A stretch of 64,000 bases of DNA from Pseudolysobacter antarcticus (GCF_004168365.1 NZ_CP035704.1:2170001-2234000), one strand, 5' to 3'; positions 37,110 through 46,729 are shown, numbered from the stretch's first letter. The notes: generated from the sequence alone by a model not told the origin. Program-made: numbers and translations.

Positions 37110-38171
37110 TTGGCACTTTTCACTCCGTTCACTTTGCGTGGTCTCACACTGAAAAATCGCATCGCCGTCTCGCCAATGTGCCAATACTCGGCGCTGGATG
37201 GTTTGCCGAATGATTGGCATATGGTGCATCTCGGCAGCCGCGCGGTGGGTGGCGCGGCGCTGGTCATGACCGAAGCCAGTGCGGTGGTTGCCGAGGGCCG
37301 TATCTCGCCCGGTGACGCCGGAATCTACAACGATGCGCATGTCGCCGCGTGGCAGCCGATTACGCGGTTTATCAAATCACAAGGCGCGGTCGCGGCGATG
37401 CAGTTGGCACATGCCGGGCGTAAAGCGAGTACCGATGTGCCGTGGCGCGGCGGTAAACCGATCACGCTGGAGCATGGAGGTTGGGCGCCAATTCCAGCAC
37501 CGAGCGCGTTGGCGTTTTCAGACGGATATCAGGTGCCGCACGAAATGTCGCTGGAGCAGATCCGCGCGTGTGTTGCGGCGTTCGGCCGTGCCGCGCAACG
37601 CGCGCTCGAAGCCGGATTTTCCATCGTGGAGGTGCATGCCGCGCACGGTTATCTGGTGCATGAGTTTCTCTCGCCGCTGAGCAACCATCGTACTGATCAA
37701 TACGGCGGGAGTTTCGATAACCGTACACGGTTGCTGCGCGAAATTACCGTCGCGATCCGCGAAGTCTGGCCGGAAAATCTGCCGCTGTTCGTGCGCATTT
37801 CCGCCACTGATTGGGTCGATGGCGGTTGGGATATCGAGCAAAGTATCGCGCTCGCCAAACAACTCAAACCGCTAGGAGTCGACTTGATCGATGTCTCCAG
37901 TGGCGGCAACGTGGCGCATGTAAAAATCCCGGTCGGGCCGGGTTATCAGGTGCCGTTTGCTGCTCGCATTCGCCGCGAAGCCGAGATCCCTACCATCGCC
38001 GTCGGCATGATCACCGAATCATTGCAGGCCGAAGCGATCATCGAAACCGGCGAAGCGGATATGGTGATGCTCGCGCGCGAGTTGTTGCGCGATCCGTACT
38101 GGCCGCGGCGCGCGGCGCACGAACTTGGCGTGACCTTGCCGCCGCCGGATCAATATCAGCGCGCGTGGTGA
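37110..38171 (+). CDS. NADH:flavin oxidoreductase of the old yellow enzyme family (YqjM-like)
   Basis: An FMN enzyme reducing activated C=C bonds of enals, enones or nitro compounds with NAD(P)H. I place the start at TTG 37,110 (MALFTPFTLRGLTLKNR), eight bases after GGGAG. The longer frame from 37,014 adds a non-homologous stretch. In 353 residues it shows PMCQYSALDG with the redox-tuning Cys of the thermophilic-like subclass, QLAHAGRKAS, HAAHGYLVHEFLSPLSN (substrate and FMN site), RTDQYGGSFDNR and the phosphate-binding VGMITE. Length matches YqjM-like enzymes. A rho-independent terminator follows. Confidence 0.93.
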   Translation: MALFTPFTLRGLTLKNRIAVSPMCQYSALDGLPNDWHMVHLGSRAVGGAALVMTEASAVVAEGRISPGDAGIYNDAHVAAWQPITRFIKSQGAVAAMQLAHAGRKASTDVPWRGGKPITLEHGGWAPIPAPSALAFSDGYQVPHEMSLEQIRACVAAFGRAAQRALEAGFSIVEVHAAHGYLVHEFLSPLSNHRTDQYGGSFDNRTRLLREITVAIREVWPENLPLFVRISATDWVDGGWDIEQSIALAKQLKPLGVDLIDVSSGGNVAHVKIPVGPGYQVPFAARIRREAEIPTIAVGMITESLQAEAIIETGEADMVMLARELLRDPYWPRRAAHELGVTLPPPDQYQRAW

Positions 38172-38209
38172 TTATCTCGTCACGATCGATTTGATCCATG
38201 GCGCAAGCC

Positions 38210-38247
38210 GCGGCGCTCCGTTTTCAAATAAGAGCGCCGCTTTTGTT
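38210..38247 (+). terminator. Rho-independent terminator after the old yellow enzyme gene
   Basis: Perfect 9-bp GC-rich stem GCGGCGCTC/GAGCGCCGC with a 13-nt loop, followed by TTTTGTT, 38 bp after the stop. Confidence 0.88.
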
Positions 38248-38288
38248 GCCGCCATCGTACGCAGCGTTTCAATCTTGCGAAGCGCGAA

Positions 38289-38753
38289 TCAATCGAGCAA
38301 TTCTCGATTCAGTTCGGTGCGATATGTGGCCGCGTCGGCATTCGATTCCGGCCCCGAAATATATCGCTCCCACAAATCGGTCGCAGGCGAAAATCCGTTC
38401 GCCGTAATCCACGCGCCGAGCTCGGCCCACGCGGCGCCTAGCCCTTCGTAGGGCCCGCTATAAATCGCTCGCGCCACTTTCATCGCCGGCCACTGGCCTT
38501 GCTTGACGCGGCCCACGGGCGTGACCGGCGCCGATACTGGCACGCAGATCTCGAAATCGAATTCTTCCGCAGTGATCCGCAGATGATGCGTGAACCACGG
38601 GCCGGTCGGACCGATACCTTGCGCCTTCACCGCCGCGATCACTTCGTTGATGCCAGGCCCCATCACTTTCTGCATCTCCGAACGCGCCACCTTGATGGGG
38701 ATGATGGCAGTCAATTGCGTCGTGGTTTGAACAATGACAGGTGTATCGAGCAT
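38289..38753 (-). CDS. GyrI-like / AraC effector-binding-domain protein
   Basis: A 154-residue stand-alone SHS2-type small-molecule-binding protein. It starts at ATG 38,753 behind GGAGAT and shows the domain's features: a tandem beta-alpha layout with MQKVMGPGINEVIAAVKAQG, GPTGPWFTHH, the beta strand FDFEICVPVS, then VARAIYSGPYEGLGAAWAEL and ITANGFSPATDLWERYI. No DNA-binding domain is attached. Relatives bind drugs or hydrophobic ligands or hydrolyse them; its ligand is unknown. Confidence 0.85.
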   Translation of the reverse strand: MLDTPVIVQTTTQLTAIIPIKVARSEMQKVMGPGINEVIAAVKAQGIGPTGPWFTHHLRITAEEFDFEICVPVSAPVTPVGRVKQGQWPAMKVARAIYSGPYEGLGAAWAELGAWITANGFSPATDLWERYISGPESNADAATYRTELNRELLD

Positions 38754-38901
38754 GGTTGGATCTCCTGCAGATTTTTGCTATTCGGCAACGCTGGATGTTA
38801 CGCCCGCCGTGCAGCCGATGTGACGCAAATAATATCCAGATCGTATTGTTCGGCGTCAGGTATTCTTGGCATCTCGAATCCACTGCTTGGCGAGCCAGCC
38901 C

Positions 38902-39771
38902 ATGTCGAACAAGATTATCGCGATTCTCGATCCGCACAGCCGCGATATCGGCGACTTTTCGGTGCGGCGTTTGTTGCCTGCGTTGAATCAGCGCATGGTC
39001 GGGCCGTTCGTTTTTTTTGATCATTTCGGGCCGGTGCATTTTGCGCCGGGGCACGGCATGCAGGTGCGCCCGCATCCGCACATCGGCCTCGCTACGGTGA
39101 CGTATCTTTATGATGGCGCGATCGTGCATCGCGATAGTCTCGGCAATCGCCAGACCATCGTGCCGGGCGATGTGAACTGGATGACGGCGGGACGCGGCAT
39201 CGTCCATTCAGAGCGCTCATCGGAGCAGGATCGCAGCAACGGCAGCTCGCTACATGGCATTCAGACCTGGGTCGCGTTACCGATCGAACAAGCCGAATGC
39301 GATGCGGACTTCAATCATCACGCCGCGCATACTTTGCCGCAACTCGAGCGCGATGGCGTGACCTTGCGTTTGATCGCGGGCACTGCGTTTAGTTTGCAAT
39401 CGCCGGTGGCGACACGCTCCGCACTTTTTTATGTCGACGCGCAAATGCCGTCTGCCACGCGATTGACTCTGCCACCCGAGCATGAGCAACGCGCGATCTA
39501 TGTGGTCGAAGGCAGCGTGACTATCGACGAACAAGCCGTACAGAGCGGACAGATGGCGATCTTTGCAACCGGTGGCGACATCGACATCGTCGCCTCCGCA
39601 TCGGCGCGCCTGATGCTGTTCGGCGGTGCGCCACTCGGCGACCGCATCATCTGGTGGAACTTCGTCGCGAGTTCGCACGAGCGTATCGAGCAGGCCAAGG
39701 CCGCGTGGAGCGCGCAAGAGATGGGTCAGGTGCCTGATGAGCACGAGTTTATTCCGCTGCCGTTGCGCTGA
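38902..39771 (+). CDS. Pirin family protein
   Basis: A bicupin of 289 residues from ATG 38,902 (MSNKIIAILDPHSRDIG). The metal-binding cupin motif HPHIGLATVTYLYDG is followed by HRDSLGNRQTIVPGDVNWMT and GRGIVHSERSS, supplying the His/Glu ligands of pirins. The second cupin has IYVVEGSVTIDEQ and MLFGGAPLGDRIIWWNFVAS. Some bacterial pirins have quercetinase activity or bind pyruvate dehydrogenase; neither can be inferred here. Monocistronic as far as can be seen. Confidence 0.92.
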   Translation: MSNKIIAILDPHSRDIGDFSVRRLLPALNQRMVGPFVFFDHFGPVHFAPGHGMQVRPHPHIGLATVTYLYDGAIVHRDSLGNRQTIVPGDVNWMTAGRGIVHSERSSEQDRSNGSSLHGIQTWVALPIEQAECDADFNHHAAHTLPQLERDGVTLRLIAGTAFSLQSPVATRSALFYVDAQMPSATRLTLPPEHEQRAIYVVEGSVTIDEQAVQSGQMAIFATGGDIDIVASASARLMLFGGAPLGDRIIWWNFVASSHERIEQAKAAWSAQEMGQVPDEHEFIPLPLR

Positions 39772-39971
39772 TTTTTGCAGCACCGGCTACGATGAATTTA
39801 TCGTTTTCTGCTACGCCAATTCGCGTATAGCCAACTTGTTTTTCTGTTCCGCGATCATTGTCACTGCGCGGTAACACAGCATTCCTACAGTGCTCAATCG
39901 TGACGTTGCACAACGCGCCAATTGCGGCGGCGTGAGTCGATCAGCGTCGATCGAGCAAGGGGAAATGCGGG

Positions 39972-41462
39972 ATGGAATTTTTATTCGACGGGTCGCTGAC
40001 GACCCCGGTGTTGATTTTGCTTGCAGCAGCGTTGCTGCTAGCGCTGGGTTTTGAATTCGTCAACGGTTTTCACGACACCGCCAACGCGGTCGCCACCGTG
40101 ATCTACACGCACACGCTCAAGCCGACCCAAGCCGTGATCTGGTCGGGCACGTGGAATTTTCTCGGGGTGCTCACTTCATCCGGACTGGTCGCGTTCGGCA
40201 TCATCGCGTTGCTGCCGGTGGAGCTGATTATCAACGTCGGATCGGGGGCGAGTTTTGCGATGGTATTCGCGTTGCTGGTGTCGGCGATCATCTGGAATCT
40301 CGGCACGTGGTATCTCGGATTGCCGGCGTCGAGTTCGCACACATTGATCGGTTCGATCGTTGGCGTCGGCCTGATGAATTCGCTGATGAGCGCCGGATCG
40401 AAATTCGGTGAGGGCGTGAACTGGGGCAAGGTATCGGATGTCGGCATGTCGTTGCTGATATCGCCGCTGATCGGCTTTGTCTGCGCCGCGTTGTTGTTGT
40501 GGCTGGCGAAAAAACTCATCAGCAACCCTGATCTGTATCGCGCGCCCGAAGGCAACAAACCGCCGCCGTTGTGGATTCGTGCGATCCTCATGCTGACCTG
40601 CACCGGCGTGAGTTTTGCGCACGGTTCCAACGACGGCCAGAAAGGCATGGGCCTGATCATGCTGATCCTGATCGGCATCGTGCCGGCGACGTATGCGTTG
40701 AATCTGGATACATCACCCGAGCAGATCCACAAGATCGTTGCCTCGACCCAAAGTGTCGCCAGCGTGCTGACGCAGAGCGGCAAGGTGCAACCGATGACCG
40801 CCGATGAAGCGAAAGATGCGTTGTCGCAGTACCTGCGCGCCGGTAAGCTCGATGACAAAACCTACGCTGCACTCGCACAGAAAAATCAGGAAGTTGCGAA
40901 TACGATCGCCAGCGCGAATGCGTTCAAGGATATTCCGGTCGAGGCGCGCCGCACCTTGCGCAGCGATATCTACCTGCTCAGCGAATCGATCGGCAAACTG
41001 GTCAAGGCCGATACCAGCATCACGCCGGAAAATCGCAAGACGCTCAACGCCTACAAGGATCAGATCAAGGGCGTGACCAATTTCATTCCGACCTGGGTCA
41101 AGGTTGCCGTGGCGCTGGCGCTCGGCCTCGGCACGATGATCGGCTGGAAACGCATCGTGGTCACGGTTGGCGAAAAAATCGGCAAGGCGCATCTCACCTA
41201 TGCGCAGGGCGCGTCGGCTGAGCTCGTGGCGATGGTCACGATCGGCGCGGCGGATGTGATGGGTTTGCCGGTTAGCACTACACACGTACTTTCATCAGGC
41301 ATTGCCGGCACGATGTTCGCGAACAAATCCGGGCTGCAGCGCGATACCGTGCGCAACCTAATTCTGGCGTGGGTGCTGACCTTGCCGGTGTGCGTATTCA
41401 TGGGCGCGATGCTGTTCGCCGCCGGCTTGTTCATGGTGCTGCGCGTGTTCGGCATGCATTGA
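39972..41462 (+). CDS. pitA: Low-affinity inorganic phosphate transporter, PiT family
   Basis: Proton-coupled symporter of metal-phosphate at the inner membrane. The 496-residue length equals that of E. coli PitA (499). Both PiT signature repeats are present: GFEFVNGFHDTANAVATVIY near 26-45 and VSFAHGSNDGQKGMGLIM near 213-230. About ten hydrophobic segments are seen, with a 130-residue central cytosolic loop (residues 245-375) and a C-terminal GLPVSTTHVLSSGIAG. AGCAAGGGGAA precedes the ATG. It stands alone, with no phoU-like partner. Confidence 0.93.
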   Translation: MEFLFDGSLTTPVLILLAAALLLALGFEFVNGFHDTANAVATVIYTHTLKPTQAVIWSGTWNFLGVLTSSGLVAFGIIALLPVELIINVGSGASFAMVFALLVSAIIWNLGTWYLGLPASSSHTLIGSIVGVGLMNSLMSAGSKFGEGVNWGKVSDVGMSLLISPLIGFVCAALLLWLAKKLISNPDLYRAPEGNKPPPLWIRAILMLTCTGVSFAHGSNDGQKGMGLIMLILIGIVPATYALNLDTSPEQIHKIVASTQSVASVLTQSGKVQPMTADEAKDALSQYLRAGKLDDKTYAALAQKNQEVANTIASANAFKDIPVEARRTLRSDIYLLSESIGKLVKADTSITPENRKTLNAYKDQIKGVTNFIPTWVKVAVALALGLGTMIGWKRIVVTVGEKIGKAHLTYAQGASAELVAMVTIGAADVMGLPVSTTHVLSSGIAGTMFANKSGLQRDTVRNLILAWVLTLPVCVFMGAMLFAAGLFMVLRVFGMH

Positions 41463-41474
41463 TATGTTGATCCT

Positions 41475-41507
41475 GATTCCGTGCAGCTCGCGAAGCTGCG
41501 CGGAATC
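41475..41507. terminator. Strong hairpin between pitA and the convergent gene
   Basis: A 14-bp stem (GATTCCGTGCAGCT / AGCTGCGCGGAATC, one G-T pair) with loop CGCGA begins 12 bp after the pitA stop. There is no T-run; it is probably an mRNA 3' structure or terminator serving both convergent genes. Confidence 0.6.
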
Positions 41508-41536
41508 ACGCAAGCCGTACGTGCATGAATCCGTGC

Positions 41537-41974
41537 TCAATCGTTATTGATAGTGATGACCTTGATGCTGTCGTCGTCCACCGAGTTCAGCCACACTTCG
41601 CCATCGCCGAGCATCATGCCGTGGTCGTTCCAGAACACGCACTGGTAATCGGTCTCGGAACGGAAGCGCGCGGCGAGTATCGCGGCTTTGACTTTTTGAT
41701 TGAACACCTCGTTGAAATTCGCCAGCAACTCGTTGCGCCGCAAGCGCACGCTTTTGTCGCCGAGCGTGGCGCGTACCGGAAACTGCACGAGATCCGCCAC
41801 CGCTGCGTTGTCCTCACGCGAGATCGCACGCTGCAGTGACGTCAGAACGGATGCTGCCGCAGCATCGCTGGAAAAAGGAAATCCCCCAGGTACGCTGCCG
41901 TCATCACACGTCGCGCTGCACAAACTTGTTGCCAACAGGATGGGAAGCGATAAAAAGAGTCTGCGCAGCATCAT
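41537..41974 (-). CDS. Small secreted protein of unknown function
   Basis: A 145-residue protein with a signal peptide (MLRRLFLSLPILLATSLCSA) and a compact mature domain. Its LTSLQRAISREDNAAVADLV, LRRNELLANFNEVFNQKVKA, and GMMLGDGEVWLNSV segments have the feel of NTF2/SnoaL-like periplasmic proteins. Only the resemblance in layout supports that. It is convergent with pitA and has no partner on its strand. Confidence 0.7.
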   Translation of the reverse strand: MMLRRLFLSLPILLATSLCSATCDDGSVPGGFPFSSDAAAASVLTSLQRAISREDNAAVADLVQFPVRATLGDKSVRLRRNELLANFNEVFNQKVKAAILAARFRSETDYQCVFWNDHGMMLGDGEVWLNSVDDDSIKVITINND

Positions 41975-42293
41975 TTTTAGTAATCCCTGAGGGTGGAAGT
42001 TCGCTGATCGACTTTGACAGGTTCACCGAGAAAGCGGAACACCTTCGGCCATGCCCAGCCGCGACTTCAGCACCTTTTCGTCAACGCATTTTTGCGTTTT
42101 AAAACGGCTGTTGCATGCTTGTATCCGCGATGGTGCACATGACTTCTGTCGCATGGTGTTAGTCATTTAGGACTAGTAGTATTCAGCCTGGCGATGGAGT
42201 CGGTTGATCCCCGATTGATTTTCTCGAACTGCATCGCCCCGATGTATGGCGCATACGGCTTTCGTGTGTGCCGGGCTTTTGGGAGAGACGGCG
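41975..42293. other. Divergent intergenic region, nothing recognised
   Basis: A 319 bp spacer between two divergent genes. It contains an AT-richer patch near 42,085-42,110 and CTAGTAGTATTC near 42,172-42,183, but no promoter pair, repeat or small gene that I can defend. GGGAGAGAC at 42,280-42,288 is the ribosome-binding site of the next gene. Confidence 0.45.
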
Positions 42294-43040
42294 ATGCGTG
42301 GCACTGATTGGCTGATCACAACGGCGATGGTTTTGAGCATGGGCACGGCGCATGCGCTGACAGCCGATGAGCTCGTGGCAAAGAATATCGAGGCGCGCGG
42401 TGGCGCCGAAAAACTGCACGCTATCCAGACTTTGAAGCTCACCGGCAAGCTGGTCGTGAACGGTCAGTTCGAACTGGCGATGATGCAGATCAGCAAGCGC
42501 CCGGCTATGTATCGCAACGAAGCATCGTTGCAGGGATTGACCGCGGTGCAGGCTTACGACGGCACGCAGGCATGGCAGATCCAGCCGTTCGGCGGGCGCA
42601 AGGATCCGGAAAAACTTTCCGCCGACGATGCGAAAGATCTGGCCGAATCGGCCGATATCGACGGCCCGCTGGTCGACTACAAATCCAAGGGTTACACGCT
42701 CGATTATCTCGGCACGGAAGATGTTGATGGCACCGAAGCGCACAAGCTTAAACTCACCAAAAAAGATGGCGATGTCGAAATCGTCTATCTCGATCCCGAT
42801 CATTTTCTGGAAATTCGTTCGTTGACCCAACGCATCGTGCATGGCGTGGAGCAGGTTAACGAAACCGATTTCGGCGAGTTCGAAAAAGTGAATGGTGTGT
42901 TCCTGCCGTTTGCGATCGAATCGGGGCCGAAAGGCGTTGCCGACAAACCGCAAAAAATCAGTTTCGACAAGGCCGAAATCAACGTGCCTGCGGATGATGC
43001 AACTTTCCATTTCCCGGCCAACGCCGGCGCGGCCAAGTGA
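42294..43040 (+). CDS. Periplasmic LolA/MucB-fold protein (outer-membrane lipoprotein-sorting-like)
   Basis: A 248-residue exported protein from ATG 42,294 with a signal peptide ending near AHA-LTAD. TADELVAKNIEARGGAEKLH followed by AIQTLKLTG is the usual opening of the family that resembles LolA and MucB. VQAYDGTQAWQIQPFGG, then YLGTEDVDGTEAHKLKLTKK and VYLDPDHFLEIR, are the following strands. Members often occur beside secreted enzymes. It is coupled to the BNR-repeat gene (13 bp spacing), suggesting joint export or sensing; the role is inferred. Confidence 0.8.
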   Translation: MRGTDWLITTAMVLSMGTAHALTADELVAKNIEARGGAEKLHAIQTLKLTGKLVVNGQFELAMMQISKRPAMYRNEASLQGLTAVQAYDGTQAWQIQPFGGRKDPEKLSADDAKDLAESADIDGPLVDYKSKGYTLDYLGTEDVDGTEAHKLKLTKKDGDVEIVYLDPDHFLEIRSLTQRIVHGVEQVNETDFGEFEKVNGVFLPFAIESGPKGVADKPQKISFDKAEINVPADDATFHFPANAGAAK

Positions 43041-43053
43041 TCGGGAGATGACC

Positions 43054-46000
43054 ATGAAACGATTGACCAAACTTACGCTCGCCGCGCTTGCCGTGTCGAT
43101 ATTTGCCACGGTCGCTGCGTCCGCGACAACGCCGGCCGCTGCACCGGCGCCGCTCAAGTTCGATGCCGGAAGTATCTCGGGGCTTGGCGCGCGCAACATC
43201 GGTTCGGCGACGATGAGCGGTCGTATCGCCGCCATCGATGCCGTCAACGAAAAAAATGGCAAGACCACGATTTACGTCGGCTCGGCCACAGGTGGCGTGT
43301 GGAAATCCAGCGATAGTGGCACGACCTACAAGCCGGTTTTCGATCGACAAAATGTGCAGTCGATTGGTGCGATCACGATTGATCCAAGCGATCCGCGCAC
43401 GATCTGGGTCGGCACCGGCGAGCCGTGGACGCGCAATAGCGTTTCGGTCGGCGACGGCATTTACAAATCCAGCGATGGCGGCGAAACCTGGACCCATCTC
43501 GGCCTGGAAAACTCTGAGCGCATCGCCAAAATCATTGTCGATCCGAAAGATCGCAACACGGTTTACGCGTGTGTGCCGGGCAAGCTCTGGAGCGATTCCG
43601 CCGAGCGTGGTTTGTACAAAACGAGTGATGGTGGCAAGAATTGGTCGCTGGTTTTGAAAGGCACCAATCTTTCGACCGGTTGCGCATCAATCAGCATGGA
43701 TCCACAAAACAGCGGCGTGATGTTTGCGTCGTTATGGGATTTCCGACGCAAGGGCTGGACGTTCCGTTCGGGCGGCGAGAATCCGACTTCGCCAAGTGGC
43801 AGCGGCCTGTTCCGCAGCGGCGACGGCGGTACGCATTGGACTGAAGTCAGTGACAAGTCGAACAAGGGATTTCCGGTAAAACCTTACGGCCGTATCGCGG
43901 TGGCGGTGGCGCCGTCGAGCAATAAAATCGTTTATGCATTGGTCGAGTCACCACGCAGCGCATTGTTCCGTTCCGATGATGGCGGCCAGACCTGGGAAGA
44001 GCGCGATCGCAGCCAGTTCATGGTATGGCGACCGTTTTATTTTGCGACGTTGTTTGTCGATCCGGGCAATCCCGAGCGCCTGTTCAAGCCCGACCTTGGC
44101 CTGATCATGAGCGAGGATGGTGGCAAGAGTTTTTCCAACGCATCCGGTGGTACGCATGGCGATCACCATGCGGTGTGGATCGATCCGAAAAATCCGCAGC
44201 AGGTCATCAGTGGCGACGACGGCGGCATCTGGTATTCGCAAGACGGCGGCAGCAAATGGCGCAAGGGCGAGAATCTGCCGATCTCGCAGTTCTATCATGT
44301 CAGTGTGGATGACCGTGATCCGTACCAGGTTTACGGCGGTTTGCAGGACAACAGTTCGTGGGTTGGCCAGTCCGAATATCCGGGCGGCATCGGTAACGCG
44401 CAGTGGGAAAACATGTATGGCGGCGACGGGTTTTGGTCGTTCTCCGATCCCGCTGATCCGGATTATCTCTACACCGAAGCGCAAGGCGGCACGATCGGTA
44501 GAGTCAATCGCAAAACGCATGAAATACGCGATATCCAGCCGCGTGCAAATTTGCACGAGAAGCTGCGTTACAACTGGAATACGCCGATTGCGTTGAGCCC
44601 GAATGAAAAAGGCACGATCTACATCGGCGCACAGTTTCTCTTTCGCTCGCGCGATCACGGCCAGTCGTGGGATCGCATCTCGCCGGATCTGACGAGCAAT
44701 GATCCGCTGAAGCAGAAGCAGGAGGAATCCGGCGGCGTGACTGTGGATAATTCCGCGGCGGAAATGCACACGACGATTTATTCGATCAGCGAATCGCCGA
44801 AGAACGGCCAGTTAATCTGGATCGGTACCGATGATGGCAATCTGCAGCTCACACGCGATGGCGGCAAGAGCTGGAACAACGTGGTCGGCAACATTTCAGG
44901 CCTGCCGAAAAACTCGTGGGTATCATGGGTCGAGGCGAGTCGTTTCGATGAATCCGTGGTGTATGCCGCGTTCGATCGCCACAGTTTCGGCGACATGCAA
45001 CCGTGGGTTTATCGCAGCAAGGACTACGGAAAATCCTGGACACGCATAGTCGCACCGGCGCAAGGCGTGCGTGGTTATGCGCATGTGATTCGCGAAGACA
45101 CGCTCAAGCCCGAACTGCTGTTTCTCGGCACCGAATTCGGCCTGTGGGTATCGATCGACGGCGGCGCGCAATGGGCGCAATACAAGGGCGGCAATTTCCC
45201 GAATGTCGCGGTGCGTGATCTGGTGTTGCAGCCGCGCACGTCTGATCTCGTGCTGGCAACGCACGGTCGCGGTATCTGGATCATTGATGACATCACGCCG
45301 TTGCGCGCGCTCACGCCTTCGGTATTGAATCTGGAAGCGGGTTTCATCGAAGCGCGTCCGCAACAACAACGCTTGAATGCGCAAGGTGGTTGGCCGGGCG
45401 GCGATGCAGTCTTCACCGGCGACAATCCGCCGAATGCCGCGGTGATCACGTATTACCAGAAATCGCGACATCTGTTCGGCAAGATCAAGCTGGAAATTCT
45501 CGATAGCAAAGGTGTCGTCATCGACAGCATCGCCGCGAGCAAACGGCGTGGCCTGAATCGGGTGACGTGGGGCATGCGAGTGAAGCCGCCACGTGTGCCG
45601 TCGGCGGCGCAGGTTGCGTTTAATGCCTCGCAAGGGCCGCGGGTTTTACCGGGTGATTACACCGTGCGCTTGACCAAGGGCACCGAGGTTTATACCGCGC
45701 CGCTGAAGATCGGCATTGATGCGCGCGCCAAATATCCGTTGGCCGAACGCCAGCAGGAATTCGACGCCGCGATGCGCGTGCATGCCTTGTTCGGCACGAT
45801 GACCGATCTGGTGTATCGCATCAACGCCGCGCGTACCGGTGTGCAGGAACGCAGCGGCAAGTTGCCGGAAAAGGATGCGTTGCGCGCCCAGCTCGCCGCA
45901 TACGGCAGCAAGCTCGACGAAGTGCGCAAGCAGATCGTCGCGACCAAGGAAGGCGGCGCGATCACCGGCGAAGAACGCATCCGCGAACATATGGATTCGT

Positions 46001-46254
46001 TATACGGCGCGATCGTCAATTACGAAGGCCGCCCGAGCGATTACCAGCTGGCCGCGATCGACACACAACAGCGTGAACTCAGCGATGTCGCTGAGCAATT
46101 CGAGAAGCTCAACAGCGCGCAGTTGAGCAAGCTCAATAGCGCGCTGAGTGCAAAGCAGTTGCCAGCGATCACGATCCCCGACGCAGCACCGGTAGAGGTC
46201 GGCCAGCAGTCCGCGAATGGCGACAAGAAAGGCGGTTGGCTCGAACGTGATTGA
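43054..46254 (+). CDS. Very large exported BNR/sortilin-type beta-propeller protein
   Basis: A 1066-residue exported protein from ATG 43,054 (GGGAG seven bases upstream), with signal peptide LTLAALAVSIFATVAASA. The first 800 residues are BNR/Asp-box beta-propeller repeats. Asp-boxes such as SSDSGTTYKP, SSDGGETWTH, TSDGGKNWS, SGDGGTHWTE, SDDGGQTWEE, SQDGGSKWRK and TRDGGKSWNN recur every 50-70 residues, as in VPS10/sortilin-like and oligoxyloglucan-hydrolase-like proteins. The C-terminal 270 residues hold a beta domain and a helical region (EQFEKLNSAQLSKLNSAL). It is often annotated as glycosyl hydrolase, but catalytic residues cannot be assigned. Confidence 0.88.
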   Translation: MKRLTKLTLAALAVSIFATVAASATTPAAAPAPLKFDAGSISGLGARNIGSATMSGRIAAIDAVNEKNGKTTIYVGSATGGVWKSSDSGTTYKPVFDRQNVQSIGAITIDPSDPRTIWVGTGEPWTRNSVSVGDGIYKSSDGGETWTHLGLENSERIAKIIVDPKDRNTVYACVPGKLWSDSAERGLYKTSDGGKNWSLVLKGTNLSTGCASISMDPQNSGVMFASLWDFRRKGWTFRSGGENPTSPSGSGLFRSGDGGTHWTEVSDKSNKGFPVKPYGRIAVAVAPSSNKIVYALVESPRSALFRSDDGGQTWEERDRSQFMVWRPFYFATLFVDPGNPERLFKPDLGLIMSEDGGKSFSNASGGTHGDHHAVWIDPKNPQQVISGDDGGIWYSQDGGSKWRKGENLPISQFYHVSVDDRDPYQVYGGLQDNSSWVGQSEYPGGIGNAQWENMYGGDGFWSFSDPADPDYLYTEAQGGTIGRVNRKTHEIRDIQPRANLHEKLRYNWNTPIALSPNEKGTIYIGAQFLFRSRDHGQSWDRISPDLTSNDPLKQKQEESGGVTVDNSAAEMHTTIYSISESPKNGQLIWIGTDDGNLQLTRDGGKSWNNVVGNISGLPKNSWVSWVEASRFDESVVYAAFDRHSFGDMQPWVYRSKDYGKSWTRIVAPAQGVRGYAHVIREDTLKPELLFLGTEFGLWVSIDGGAQWAQYKGGNFPNVAVRDLVLQPRTSDLVLATHGRGIWIIDDITPLRALTPSVLNLEAGFIEARPQQQRLNAQGGWPGGDAVFTGDNPPNAAVITYYQKSRHLFGKIKLEILDSKGVVIDSIAASKRRGLNRVTWGMRVKPPRVPSAAQVAFNASQGPRVLPGDYTVRLTKGTEVYTAPLKIGIDARAKYPLAERQQEFDAAMRVHALFGTMTDLVYRINAARTGVQERSGKLPEKDALRAQLAAYGSKLDEVRKQIVATKEGGAITGEERIREHMDSLYGAIVNYEGRPSDYQLAAIDTQQRELSDVAEQFEKLNSAQLSKLNSALSAKQLPAITIPDAAPVEVGQQSANGDKKGGWLERD

Positions 46255-46273
46255 TAATGATGTTGAGCGCAAT

Positions 46274-46307
46274 CTGATCCCGGTCGACCAAACCCGACCG
46301 GGATCAG
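46274..46307. terminator. Strong hairpin, bidirectional terminator candidate
   Basis: A 13-bp perfect stem (CTGATCCCGGTCG / CGACCGGGATCAG) with an 8-nt loop, 20 bp after the BNR gene stop and just beyond the convergent cytochrome gene. There is no T-run. Confidence 0.65.
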
Positions 46308-46330
46308 TGATTCATGCACAGAGCGGGAAC

Positions 46331-46729
46331 TCAGCGAAATTCGCGATGACAGTTGTCGCAATGTTCGCTAATCGCGGCGACGTTTTTGCCCAATGCTGGG
46401 CAGTCCGAAACCGGCTCTGCGATCGAGTGATCCAGTGTGCTGCGCAGATCTTCAGCATGGCGATGGAATGTCGGATCGACGTCACCGTTGGGATACATCG
46501 CGGGTTCGATTTCCTGCGTGGCGTTGCGCAATCGCCGCAGTAATTCGGCACTCCGGTTCGTATCGCATGGTTGTGCTTTGGCGATGTCGCGCAACCTGCC
46601 GAGATCGTTTTGCAGCACCGCCATCACCCCGCGCGGATAAGCACTGCGCTGTTGTAGCGCATTCATCGCGAGCATAGCGACCGCGCCGCCGAGCACCGCA
46701 CCGAGGATAAAAAGTACCAGCAAACGCAT
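46331..46729 (-). CDS. Cytochrome c'-type (class II) protein
   Basis: A 132-residue periplasmic or membrane-anchored cytochrome from ATG 46,729. An uncleaved or cleaved hydrophobic N-terminus (LLVLFILGAVLGGAVAMLAM) is followed by a helical domain. At the very end the haem-binding Cys124-x-x-Cys127-His128 (SEHCDNCHREFR) is found, the C-terminal placement typical of cytochrome c'. Such proteins bind NO or serve electron transfer. The frame upstream to 46,945 is not homologous. No cytochrome-maturation gene is nearby. Confidence 0.8.
   Translation of the reverse strand: MRLLVLFILGAVLGGAVAMLAMNALQQRSAYPRGVMAVLQNDLGRLRDIAKAQPCDTNRSAELLRRLRNATQEIEPAMYPNGDVDPTFHRHAEDLRSTLDHSIAEPVSDCPALGKNVAAISEHCDNCHREFR

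Noticed and set aside
42183-43268. Minus-strand frame of 361 codons opposite the LolA-like gene
   Set aside because: Antisense shadow spanning two real genes and their junction; no ribosome-binding site or family motif.
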